Source: RFSX01 sp965230215 (GTDB lineage Bacteria > Bacteroidota > Bacteroidia > Chitinophagales > Saprospiraceae). Taken from it: a stretch of DNA of 64,000 nucleotides. Within the stretch, counting starts at the first letter, position 1, and the number at the start of each line of letters is the position of its first letter. The notes under the pieces are model-generated. The model had not been told where the DNA came from. It saw only the letters and a list, made by a program, of their open reading frames with translations, and did not search any database. Made by a program: the position numbers and the translations under genes. The stretch is from positions 1-64,000 of the forward strand of contig CBDDKN010000002.1 of assembly GCA_965230215.1 (NCBI GenBank), written 5' to 3'. Shown here piece by piece: positions 8,725 through 16,271 of this stretch.

Positions 8725-10968
8725 ATGAAAATGTATAGACTTCTACTACTATGCCTTTTAACAATAGGCAGTTACACTTTAGATGCCCAGCGTAATTGCG
8801 GGTCTACAGATCATCTACATCAGCAACTTCAAGATTATCCGAAGCTTAAAGAGCGAATGGATCAGATTGAAAAAGCCACACAACAGTTTATCAACAACCC
8901 TGAAAAAGTTGTAAATGGCGTTATAACCATTCCTGTTGTCGTACATGTTGTTTACAACACAAGTGCTGAAAATATCAGCGTCAATCAAATCAATTCTCAG
9001 ATTGCTATTCTTAATGAGGACTTTCGAAGACTGAATAGTGATGCTAACAATGATTGGCCGCAGGCTGCAGATTCAGAAATCGAGTTTTGTCTGGCCAGTG
9101 TTGATCCCCAAGGTAATGCTACAAATGGAATCACCAGAACAAGTACTTCCGTTAGTTCATTCTCAACAAATGACAATGTCAAATTCAACTCTACTGGAGG
9201 CAAGGATGCCTGGCCATATCAGGACTACCTTAACATGTGGGTATGTGATCTTGGCGGTGGACTTCTGGGTTATGCTCAGTTCCCGGGTGGACCCGCAGCT
9301 ACTGACGGTGTAGTAACAGATTACCAATACTTTGGAAATCAGGGCACCGCCACTCCTCCATTCGATTTAGGACGTACAACCACTCATGAAGTAGGTCACT
9401 GGCTTAACCTCAGACACATTTGGGGCGATGGACCCTGCAGCACTGATGACTTTGTTGCGGATACGCCATCTTCAGATAATCCTAACTATGGGTGCCCTCT
9501 AAGTCACGTATCATGTGGAAGCACTGATATGGTTGCCAACTACATGGATTACACGGACGACTCGTGTATGAACCTTTATACTGAAGGTCAAAAAACAAGA
9601 ATGCGTGCACTCTTTGATACTGGTGGATTCAGAGCAAGCCTGCTCAATTCGCCAGCATGTGGCGGCGGTACACCTCCAACCTGTACAGATGGTATTCAGA
9701 ATGGCCAGGAAACTGGTGTTGATTGCGGAGGCCCTGATTGCCCACCATGCCCTACTTGTCCAGACACCGATGTAACTTTAACGATCAATTTGGATAATTA
9801 TCCTGAAGAAACCACCTGGACCATTACCGATGCCTCAAACAATACTGTGGCTTCTGGTGGCCCTTATGGTTCACTGCCAAATGGGTCAACGGTAACAGAA
9901 ACATACTGCCTTGCAGACGGTTGTTATGACTTCACCATATTTGATAGTTATGGAGATGGCATCTGCTGCGGATATGGTAATGGTTCATACAACCTTACAG
10001 ATGACAACAACAATGTTCTTGCATCAGGAGGTGCATTTGGAAGCTCCGAAACAACCAATTTCTGTCTTGGCTCAGGACCACCACCTCCTACATGCTCTGA
10101 TGGCATCCAAAATGGTCAGGAAACCGGTGTTGATTGCGGAGGTCCTGATTGTCCGCCTTGTAACAATGGTGGTTGCTCTGATGTATTCATTGACTACAGC
10201 GACTTTGACTCAGGCTGGGGTATATGGAATGATGGTGGATCAGATTGTAGACGAAGCACGAATGACTCTGCATATTCATTCAGCAATCCAAGACCTGTAA
10301 GATTAAGAGATAATACCAACACATCTGTTATGACAACAGACCCTCTAAACTTAGATGGATTTGAAGAGGTTACAGTAGATTTCACCTACATCGCTAGAAG
10401 TATGGAAAACGGTGAAGACTTCTGGTTACAGGCCTCCTTGAATAATGGTCCATGGCAAACGCTCGCCGTATGGGCAAGAGGGGTGGACTTCAATAATCTT
10501 GAAAGATACTTTGAAACAGTCGTCATTACAGGCACGTTCACATCCAACACAAGATTTAGATTCAGATGTGATGCCAGCGCTAATAATGACTATGTATACA
10601 TTGATGATGTCGAGTTGACAGGTTGCTTTAACAACGACACCAAAGTCATCGATGAAGAGTATATCTCTACTCTGGAGACAACTGAAGAACCAGTTGAGGA
10701 ACAGAGAATCCTGACATCTGATATCAAACTCTATCCTAATCCAAGCGCCTACCTAAGCAATCTTGAAGTCATCAGTTCAAAAGAATCAGATGCACAGATA
10801 CAATTGCTTTCGGCTGGTGGCCAACTTATGAAAACAATTCCTCACAAGCTGAATCAGGGCTTGAATAAAATTGAGTTGAATACTTCTGAATTTGATGCAG
10901 GACTATACTATATAAGACTGCAAACAGAGAAGGAAATAAAAATCGAAAAGCTACTGATCATCAAATAA
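8725..10968 (+). CDS. Secreted M43-family (pappalysin-like) zinc metalloprotease with T9SS sorting domain
   Basis: A 747-residue secreted protease. Residues 1-22 are a signal peptide. The catalytic domain carries the zinc motif HEVGHWLNLRH (from residue 221: two His, Glu, third His) and the Met-turn in ANYMDYTDDSCM, as in M43 pappalysin/cytophagalysin peptidases. Two copies of a cysteine-rich motif, C(T/S)DGIQNGQETGVDCGG, follow near residues 319 and 454. They frame a beta domain with the calcium-like segment DSYGDGICCGYGNG. A jelly-roll-like module comes next, then a T9SS type A sorting domain (IKLYPNPSAYLSNLEV, then AGLYYIRLQTEKEIKIEKL). A strong terminator follows the stop. It probably digests extracellular protein; substrates are unknown. 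Confidence 0.93.
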   Translation: MKMYRLLLLCLLTIGSYTLDAQRNCGSTDHLHQQLQDYPKLKERMDQIEKATQQFINNPEKVVNGVITIPVVVHVVYNTSAENISVNQINSQIAILNEDFRRLNSDANNDWPQAADSEIEFCLASVDPQGNATNGITRTSTSVSSFSTNDNVKFNSTGGKDAWPYQDYLNMWVCDLGGGLLGYAQFPGGPAATDGVVTDYQYFGNQGTATPPFDLGRTTTHEVGHWLNLRHIWGDGPCSTDDFVADTPSSDNPNYGCPLSHVSCGSTDMVANYMDYTDDSCMNLYTEGQKTRMRALFDTGGFRASLLNSPACGGGTPPTCTDGIQNGQETGVDCGGPDCPPCPTCPDTDVTLTINLDNYPEETTWTITDASNNTVASGGPYGSLPNGSTVTETYCLADGCYDFTIFDSYGDGICCGYGNGSYNLTDDNNNVLASGGAFGSSETTNFCLGSGPPPPTCSDGIQNGQETGVDCGGPDCPPCNNGGCSDVFIDYSDFDSGWGIWNDGGSDCRRSTNDSAYSFSNPRPVRLRDNTNTSVMTTDPLNLDGFEEVTVDFTYIARSMENGEDFWLQASLNNGPWQTLAVWARGVDFNNLERYFETVVITGTFTSNTRFRFRCDASANNDYVYIDDVELTGCFNNDTKVIDEEYISTLETTEEPVEEQRILTSDIKLYPNPSAYLSNLEVISSKESDAQIQLLSAGGQLMKTIPHKLNQGLNKIELNTSEFDAGLYYIRLQTEKEIKIEKLLIIK

Positions 10969-10972
10969 AGAA

Positions 10973-11005
10973 AAGCGGCTCCGAAATGGAGCCGCTTCTT
11001 TTTTA
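10973..11005. terminator. Strong, probably bidirectional intrinsic terminator
   Basis: A perfect ten-base stem, AAGCGGCTCC (10973-10982) with GGAGCCGCTT (10988-10997), has a GAAAT loop and a following T-run on the plus strand. On the minus strand it is followed by TTTTCTTTATT, so it can also stop the convergent thioredoxin-like gene, which ends at 11007. Confidence 0.9.
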
Positions 11006-11006
11006 T

Positions 11007-11315
11007 CTAATCTTTGGGACATCTGCATTTACCGCAATTCCGGCAATCGTGTTCCTTTTCTTTCTCTTTATACTTAGAAAGACGTTTCAATACAAGCTGC
11101 ATTGCTGTAACATGATCAGCATTATTAAAATACAAAGCTTCATCCTCTAGTAACACCAAAGGAATAGAATTGTAATTGCGAGCTATAATGTGATCTAGAT
11201 CATTGTTTTCAACAACTGTCGCATTGATCTTGTTGATTTCAATGTAACTCACTATTGAACTCTTAATATCCTCGTATACCGCAGATTTAATACCGATTAG
11301 CTCGATCCTGGTCAT
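11007..11315 (-). CDS. Small thioredoxin-fold protein with cysteine-rich C-terminal tail
   Basis: A 102-residue protein that reads as a minimal thioredoxin-like fold: a first beta strand (RIELIGIKS), a helix, a second strand ending in INATVVENND, and the cis-proline region NYNSIPLVLLEDEALYF. The usual N-terminal CxxC is absent. Instead the last 15 residues contain four cysteines (CRNCGKCRC), which could bind metal or be redox active. An FNR-type box lies about 80 bases before the ATG, matching the spacing seen at the cytochrome oxidase genes, so expression under low oxygen is suggested. The fold assignment is moderate; the function is unknown. Confidence 0.75.
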   Translation of the reverse strand: MTRIELIGIKSAVYEDIKSSIVSYIEINKINATVVENNDLDHIIARNYNSIPLVLLEDEALYFNNADHVTAMQLVLKRLSKYKEKEKEHDCRNCGKCRCPKD

Positions 11316-11389
11316 GTCTCATAAACTATATTCTTGTAAAGTTGACATTAATAGTTTATCTAATACATGACCCGAATCATCTTAAATAA

Positions 11390-11401
11390 TGATCAAGATC
11401 A
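11390..11401. promoter_or_regulatory. FNR-type regulator box upstream of the thioredoxin-like gene
   Basis: The palindrome TGAT-CAAG-ATCA, flanked by A and T on both sides (AATGATCAAGATCATT), matches the core of the CRP/FNR-family FNR site TTGAT-N4-ATCAA. Its centre is about 80 bases before the ATG at 11315. Identical half-sites occur at four other intergenic positions in the window. Confidence 0.6.
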
Positions 11402-11426
11402 TTTTCCAAACTTGAAAGGGGTGAGC

Positions 11427-11594
11427 CTACATGTAAGGCTCTAGTGCGGCGTCATTGACAACATCAACCATTTTTGTTTTGAAGTCACTGACAAGTTTCT
11501 CAGTTGCAATTCTGGATTTTGCGTTTGAAGCTACGTATCTGATATGCGTCCACTTTGGCCCGCACGAAATAATTTTAATCGCAATATTATTCAT
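11427..11594 (-). CDS. Possible small protein, 55 residues, unrecognised
   Basis: A short frame starting ATG at 11594 and reading MNNIAIKIISCGPKWTHIRY at its N terminus, ending ALEPYM. Its start codon overlaps the stop of the preceding minus-strand ORF in an ATGA arrangement typical of translational coupling. There is no recognised domain and no signal peptide. The residue composition looks protein-like, but a chance ORF cannot be excluded. Confidence 0.35.
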   Translation of the reverse strand: MNNIAIKIISCGPKWTHIRYVASNAKSRIATEKLVSDFKTKMVDVVNDAALEPYM

Positions 11595-11776
11595 ATGTCT
11601 ATTGTGTTTTTATGAGGTTCAGAAATTTGGTTGGCATAATTGATTTTGAGACTTGCAGCTTCCCGACGATCCCTGAATGAAGATCTTCTGGATAGGGGCA
11701 ATAAGCGCTTGACCGACCTTGATAGTCGACTTATTTGTTTTGTGGACAAATGATATTTCTTCTTGCGTGAACGCAT
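11591..11776 (-). CDS. Possible small basic protein, 61 residues, unrecognised
   Basis: A minus-strand frame from ATG 11776, very rich in Arg, Lys and Ser in its first 40 residues (MRSRKKKYHLSTKQISRLSR at the start). It has no recognised family. The stop TGA overlaps the ATG of the 55-residue ORF, the main reason to keep it. It could be a nucleic-acid-binding peptide, a decayed gene or chance. Confidence 0.3.
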   Translation of the reverse strand: MRSRKKKYHLSTKQISRLSRSVKRLLPLSRRSSFRDRREAASLKINYANQISEPHKNTIDI

Positions 11777-11925
11777 AATCCAATTTTAATTTTCCCTACT
11801 TTCCCTGCTGCACAGAAGGATAAAAATTCCTTTGATTTGAACCTGTAAAATTTAACTCCATTGGGAAGGAGTATCCGTCTTAAGGGCATCTGATTGCTCA
11901 GATAAATACCAGGCTCATAAGATTT

Positions 11926-11966
11926 AAATAAAAGAATGCTGGACATAGATAACCTGTCCAACATTC
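11926..11966 (-). terminator. Intrinsic terminator of the TPR gene
   Basis: The arms GAATG-C-TGGACA (11934-11945) and TGTCCA-A-CATTC (11955-11966) pair over 11 bases with one mismatch. On the minus strand the stem is followed by TTTTATTTAAAT. It lies about 45 bases beyond the stop of the TPR gene and ends the DUF4331-DUF4331-TPR transcript. Confidence 0.75.
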
Positions 11967-12009
11967 ATAATAACGCACTATCTAACATTTAAGTTCCATC
12001 ATGATAAAA

Positions 12010-13248
12010 TTAATTCAGCGAATGCATGAGTTGTGGCCCCAATTCATAGGCCGCATCATGTACTTCTGAATTTATTTCACTATAATCAGGATGTGACTCA
12101 TCTATAATCTTAAGACTTTGATACAAGGCAAGTGGTTCCCCTGTTTTACCTAAAACCTGATCATCAATCAATAACCTGGCTTTATCAGTTTTCCCCAATG
12201 CATGCAACAATTGAGCTCTTCTTAAAAATGCAGATGGAGAAGGATTTTGACTCAGCTCATATTGAGAAATTGATTCCAATAATTTCAGATCTCTTACACT
12301 TTCAACATTCTTGAACACATAGGAAGCATAACTGCTGAAATAACGCTCTGACTTTAAAGAAGCCATAAAGCCGTTTCTCAATTCTGATGCCTCATCCATT
12401 AGTCCTTTCATATCCATAATTTCTGCCTGCAAAAGATTGATAGCCGTTATATTAAAATCATCAGATACACGATTTAAAATTGATAAAGCCTTTTCATAAT
12501 CTTCTTCACTCGAATAAGCTATCCAGGCCAGACCCTTCATGCTATGCCAGTCAGCACTATTGATAAGCAAAGCGCTGCGATAATATTCCTCTGACTTTGC
12601 AATATTCTCCTTGTGACCATAAAAATCACCCAAATTTGAATACAGCCAAGCCCTTTTGTTCAGGTCATTAGGCGCTATAAGCGCAAAACATGATTCGAGA
12701 GATTCTATGGCACCATCAAGATTTCCAATTGAATCTTCTAGCCGTGCTTTCCTTATGAGAAACTCAAACCCACCCCTCTTCGACAACTTGTCTAGATAAA
12801 ATAAAGCCTGTTCATCATCTGACAATTCAAAATACACATCGAACAACATCGCTTCAGTAAGAACCAAATCATCAGATTTGATTTCGGCCACGAGCAGGTC
12901 TTCCAGAGCATCACAAAACCGATGTTGCTTCATCTGAATTCCTGCCCGCATTCGAAAAACTTTTGCAGATGTTTGTTCATAAGCATTTATGACAGCGTCC
13001 AATAAATTTTCTGCTGCTATTAGATGCTCCATATCTCCGTCAATCATGAATAAATCGAGATAGGTCCTAGCCTCCTTCAGATCATAAACCGGATGTAGCT
13101 CTGCTGATCGGTTTTGCCAGAAATTCAATTCTGATTTTATCAAATCATATTTATAAGAAGGAGCATAAAGATTCTTCACATCTTCCCCTGCTTTGCTTTG
13201 AATACTACAAAGCAAAAGCGTTGTTATAATAAATATATAATAGTGCAT
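12010..13248 (-). CDS. Exported tetratricopeptide-repeat protein
   Basis: A 412-residue protein with a signal peptide (residues 1-20, ending SKAG) followed by helical TPR-like repeats. Clear examples are AWLYSNLGDFYGHKENIAKS with its following helix, and ALLINSADWHSMKGLAWIAY near residues 205-245. TPR arrays bind other proteins, probably here in the periplasm. It is the last gene of a minus-strand series after the two DUF4331 proteins, separated by about 50 bases, and ends at a terminator. DUF4331-TPR neighbourhoods recur in Bacteroidota, often with a HupE-like membrane protein, which is absent here. The exact role is unknown. Confidence 0.8.
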   Translation of the reverse strand: MHYYIFIITTLLLCSIQSKAGEDVKNLYAPSYKYDLIKSELNFWQNRSAELHPVYDLKEARTYLDLFMIDGDMEHLIAAENLLDAVINAYEQTSAKVFRMRAGIQMKQHRFCDALEDLLVAEIKSDDLVLTEAMLFDVYFELSDDEQALFYLDKLSKRGGFEFLIRKARLEDSIGNLDGAIESLESCFALIAPNDLNKRAWLYSNLGDFYGHKENIAKSEEYYRSALLINSADWHSMKGLAWIAYSSEEDYEKALSILNRVSDDFNITAINLLQAEIMDMKGLMDEASELRNGFMASLKSERYFSSYASYVFKNVESVRDLKLLESISQYELSQNPSPSAFLRRAQLLHALGKTDKARLLIDDQVLGKTGEPLALYQSLKIIDESHPDYSEINSEVHDAAYELGPQLMHSLN

Positions 13249-13301
13249 AATTGTGTTTTATTAATTATTAAAAAATTGATGGAAGCCTATTTGTACCTAT
13301 T

Positions 13302-13844
13302 CTACCATGGACTGGCCAGATATGGAAAACTATTTGTAAATGCTTTATCATTTGAATCCACATTGTCAGAAGTCAAACCGGGATTCATGGTTCCGTCAGG
13401 TCCTCCAAACAAAAGCAATAACTCTACATCAATCACATCATCTGCTAGTGCCCTGCCTGTAAGGACATTTGTACCATCAAAAAATGTGGTCACACCTGTC
13501 GTTGAAACCGAAAGAATATCCGTAGCCAATACACCACAGAAAGTTTCTGCATCAAGACCCAAGGCATTGGTTGTATATCCCGGGTTTAATGCCAGAAGCC
13601 TATCCACAAATTTTTGTGTAAATGCAGGACCCATTTCAGAAGGAACTGTCGTATTGAAAACATCCTTATCTGCTGATCCTACGAAAACCGTATTGATTGC
13701 AGGTCTTGCCATCTGATCCCTCAGTTCATACTGTCCGGAAAAATCGGGTGTCTGCATTTGCTCTTCATCATCCGAACAAGCAATAAATCCAAAGACCAAT
13801 ATCATTGTAGCCATCAAGGCTGTTATATTTTTAAACTTTTTCAT
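13302..13844 (-). CDS. DUF4331-type lipoprotein (C-terminal-half type)
   Basis: A 180-residue lipoprotein with lipobox GFIAC and the acylated cysteine at residue 23. The remainder resembles the C-terminal half of DUF4331 proteins (DQMARPAINTVFVGSADKDV, a run of predicted strands, and a FGGPDGTMNPG ending). It sits 17 bases behind the start-proximal DUF4331 gene, so the two halves of what is elsewhere one protein appear to be made as two adjacent polypeptides. The biochemical function of DUF4331 is not established. The divergent ECF sigma pair suggests stress-controlled expression. Confidence 0.75.
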   Translation of the reverse strand: MKKFKNITALMATMILVFGFIACSDDEEQMQTPDFSGQYELRDQMARPAINTVFVGSADKDVFNTTVPSEMGPAFTQKFVDRLLALNPGYTTNALGLDAETFCGVLATDILSVSTTGVTTFFDGTNVLTGRALADDVIDVELLLLFGGPDGTMNPGLTSDNVDSNDKAFTNSFPYLASPW

Positions 13845-13861
13845 TTCTATTCAAATTTTTA

Positions 13862-14515
13862 TTATGATTTAATTTTACTTTCTACCCAAGTAGACAAGCT
13901 GGCTGAATTACCAAGCAAACTTTTAGGTACTTCAACAACTATTGACATGACGTTAGTACCTGCAAATGTATCATTGCCCGGGTCAGAAAAACCACTTGCA
14001 TTTCCAGCCAGCACATCCATATAAGCTCCCAGATCAAAAAAGAAAGGATCATCTCTCGGCCCCGCGAATGCCGTAATGCCAGCTCTGGAAGCAGAGACCG
14101 CACTTTGTCCGTAACTTGTGATATCTACAGAAAGGTTTTCTTCATCAGCATTGATATTGCTGGCCTTTCCGGGAGCAGATGGCGCATAAGGTCCGAAGAT
14201 GTACATCTTACCATGTCGAGGAATCGCTTGAATCACCAGATCCTCTACATTGTCACCGGTATTATCAATATTGAATTCAACCAGCACATTCTCATCAAAG
14301 TTGACTGTACCTGTCATGGAAGGACTCAACAAACCACTCAGGTTAGCGACAAATACCATTTTCGAATCATCAGCTGGACTGCTGAAGGCATAATAATCCG
14401 TGATGTCGGTCGGCATATTTGTTACTGCCGGAGCATCGATATGATCCGCCGAAGTTAGAAATAGGGATAATGCAGCAACGAAACCGATCCCCAGTGAAAT
14501 CTTTAGAATTTTCAT
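13862..14515 (-). CDS. DUF4331 domain protein (N-terminal-half type)
   Basis: A 217-residue exported protein. A signal peptide (about residues 1-23) precedes the characteristic ADHIDAP opening and TDITDYYAF segment of DUF4331. The late motif MSIVVEVPKSLLG is also typical. It heads a minus-strand transcript DUF4331-DUF4331-TPR and is divergent from the ECF sigma gene, 133 bases away. The family is found in many bacteria without a proven activity. No catalytic residues could be named. Confidence 0.85.
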   Translation of the reverse strand: MKILKISLGIGFVAALSLFLTSADHIDAPAVTNMPTDITDYYAFSSPADDSKMVFVANLSGLLSPSMTGTVNFDENVLVEFNIDNTGDNVEDLVIQAIPRHGKMYIFGPYAPSAPGKASNINADEENLSVDITSYGQSAVSASRAGITAFAGPRDDPFFFDLGAYMDVLAGNASGFSDPGNDTFAGTNVMSIVVEVPKSLLGNSASLSTWVESKIKS

Positions 14516-14598
14516 TAGTAATATTTTTTAAGTTTTTCAATTGGTCAATTCATTCCTGTAATCGACCTTCAAACCTTACTACGAGGATGATTTGAGAT

Positions 14599-14631
14599 TT
14601 GGATTTATAGTTTTCAGATTTTTTATCTTTG
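14599..14631 (+). promoter_or_regulatory. Candidate promoter of the ECF sigma operon
   Basis: TTG (14599-14601), a 22-base gap, and TATCTTTG (14624-14631) give a full TTG/TAnnTTTG Bacteroidota promoter. The predicted start would be about ten bases before the TTG start codon of the sigma gene, so the leader is very short. Confidence 0.5.
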
Positions 14632-14648
14632 ACATATAGCTAAGACTA

Positions 14649-15233
14649 TTGAACACTAGGGACAATCATTTTATAGAGCTAATAAGGAATCAGGATCAGA
14701 CTGGTCTGGCTGGGCTATATGATGAATATGCTTCTCCCCTCTTAGGTATTATTATCAGGATCGTTAAGAACAAAGAACTGGCAGAAGAAATACTTCAACA
14801 AACAATGTTAAAAGTTTGGAACAAGATATCGCTGTACGATCCAGATAAGAGTAATCTTTTCACTTGGATTGCCAAAATTGCCAGAAACACGGCTATTGAT
14901 AAAAGCAGACTTAAAAGTTTTTCTAACATTCAGAAAACTGATTCACTGGATTCTACCGTATTAGATATAGCGGAGTCACAGGAAAGCAGTCTTAAAATGG
15001 ATGTTCAGAAGATGACTTCAATTCTGGATCCCAAATACAAATTGGTTTTGGATAAACTATACCTTGAAGGGTATTCTCAGAGCGATCTGTCCAAAGAATT
15101 AGACATCCCTCTGGGTACGATAAAAACCCGTGTCAGGATGGCAATTAACATACTGAGAACGGAATTTAAAGATGAAAAAAAATATTTCCTGGGCTTACTT
15201 TTATTAAGTCTACTGGCAATGTTATGGCTTTAG
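14649..15233 (+). CDS. ECF-type RNA polymerase sigma factor with hydrophobic C-terminal tail
   Basis: A 194-residue sigma-70 family factor of the extracytoplasmic-function group. Region 2 spans residues about 22-95 (LYDEYASPLLGIIIRI, then NLFTWIAKIARNTAIDKSR). Region 4 is near 120-175 (LDPKYKLVLDKLYLEGYSQS, then GTIKTRVRMAINILR). The last 16 residues (YFLGLLLLSLLAMLWL) are strongly hydrophobic, unusual for a sigma factor, and could tether it to the membrane or its anti-sigma. A TTG start is used because no ATG precedes region 2. Its 3' end overlaps the anti-sigma gene by ten bases, which implies coupled translation. Likely targets include the divergent DUF4331 operon, by inference. Confidence 0.9.
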   Translation: MNTRDNHFIELIRNQDQTGLAGLYDEYASPLLGIIIRIVKNKELAEEILQQTMLKVWNKISLYDPDKSNLFTWIAKIARNTAIDKSRLKSFSNIQKTDSLDSTVLDIAESQESSLKMDVQKMTSILDPKYKLVLDKLYLEGYSQSDLSKELDIPLGTIKTRVRMAINILRTEFKDEKKYFLGLLLLSLLAMLWL

Positions 15234-15982
15234 ATAAAAAAGACATATTAGAATCCGGCTTGCTGGAATTATATGCTATAGGTGCATTGAAACAAGAAGA
15301 CATAACTCTTGTAGAAAAGGCACTTATTGAATTTCCAGAGTTGAAAGATGAGCTTTCTAAAATTGAAGCCAGTCTGGAATCTTATGCCAGACTGAATGCC
15401 GTAAAACCATCTCCGACAGTCAAAACTGATCTTCTGAATAAGCTTGGGCCAGATGGGGTTAGAATAAAGCACGATACCGGAAATAGGTCTGGAATGAAAA
15501 CTGTTTCAATCATCCTGTTGCTTGCAGCTGCAATAGCTACCATTTACTTTGGTACACGGTACAACAGCCTTCAGGAATCATCAGAAAAAGCGATTGCAGA
15601 ATGTGATTCTACCAAAGTTGAGTTGCAAACCAGGATTACAAGACTCGAAGAGATACTGAGTGCCAACAGCAGAATTATTCCAATCAACGCTACTGAAAAA
15701 TATCCGCAGACCCAACTCTATTTCCACCTTGATGATGTGGCTCAAACGAATTACATTCAAATCAAGCAGTTACCTGAAATATCAGATGATCAAAGGTTCC
15801 AGCTTTGGTCACTAAAATCTGATCAGGATCCAATTCCAATGGAATTGTTTGCTGGAACAGAAGACATTATAATTCCTGTCTCATATATATCTGAGACAAA
15901 TGCTTATGCCATTACGATAGAATCAGCTGAGGGTGCAGAAGTACCAGACCTTGATAATCTGATAGGAGTTTTTAGTATCTAG
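15224..15982 (+). CDS. RskA-type anti-sigma factor
   Basis: A 252-residue membrane anti-sigma factor that would hold the overlapping ECF sigma inactive until a signal triggers release. The N-terminal cytoplasmic part (residues 1-88) resembles the RskA sigma-binding domain (LELYAIGALKQEDITLVEKA). One transmembrane helix lies at about 91-108. A coiled-coil-like stretch and a periplasmic RskA C-terminal domain follow (NYIQIKQLPEISDDQRFQLW, then NLIGVFSI). The start ATG is inside the sigma gene. The trigger is unknown. Confidence 0.9.
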   Translation: MALDKKDILESGLLELYAIGALKQEDITLVEKALIEFPELKDELSKIEASLESYARLNAVKPSPTVKTDLLNKLGPDGVRIKHDTGNRSGMKTVSIILLLAAAIATIYFGTRYNSLQESSEKAIAECDSTKVELQTRITRLEEILSANSRIIPINATEKYPQTQLYFHLDDVAQTNYIQIKQLPEISDDQRFQLWSLKSDQDPIPMELFAGTEDIIIPVSYISETNAYAITIESAEGAEVPDLDNLIGVFSI

Positions 15983-16043
15983 TACCCTATTTTCTCAAAT
16001 TATTATAAATTCGCAATCGCATTCTGATATGCAACAGCTCAAT

Positions 16044-16197
16044 GGGGCCTTAGCTTCCCGTAAAAGAAACCTAAACGCTTCTTTACGGTACAAGCACTTC
16101 GCAAGGCCCGGAGAAAAAATGGGGCCTTAGCTTCCCGTAAAAGAAACCTAATCGTTTCTTTACGGGACAAGCACTTCGCAAGGCCCAGAGGTAAAAT
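16044..16197 (+). repeat. Two tandem 77-base repeats beginning with the 5' end of tRNA-Ala
   Basis: Two 77-base units start at 16044 and 16121, and the tRNA gene starts exactly one period later at 16198. Each unit begins with the tRNA's own 5' sequence (ATGGGGCCTTAGCT in context) and then diverges. Each can fold: the acceptor-like strand GGGCCTT pairs with AAGGCCC near the end of the unit. Inside is a long hairpin, best in copy 2, where CCCGTAAA and GAAAC pair with GTTTC and TTTACGGG. They therefore look like mimics of the tRNA 5' half placed upstream in phase. Function unknown. Confidence 0.9.
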
Positions 16198-16271
16198 GGG
16201 GCCTTAGCTCAGTTGGCTAGAGCGTTTGACTGGCAGTCAAAAGGTCAGGGGTTCGACTCCCCTAGGCTCCA
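16198..16271 (+). tRNA. tRNA-Ala (anticodon GGC)
   Basis: A complete cloverleaf. The acceptor strand GGGGCCT pairs with AGGCTCC and includes the G3-U70 pair that defines alanine tRNAs. The D stem is GCTC/GAGC. The anticodon stem TTTGA/TCAAA encloses loop CTGGCAG with anticodon GGC. The T stem AGGGG/CCCCT encloses TTCGACT. The discriminator base is A and CCA is not encoded. It reads GCC/GCU codons. It is bracketed by tandem repeats copied from its own ends. Confidence 0.97.

Noticed and set aside
11731..11964. A 77-residue minus-strand open frame
   Set aside because: Its start lies inside the terminator hairpin of the TPR gene, and it overlaps the basic small ORF; it has no protein-like pattern.
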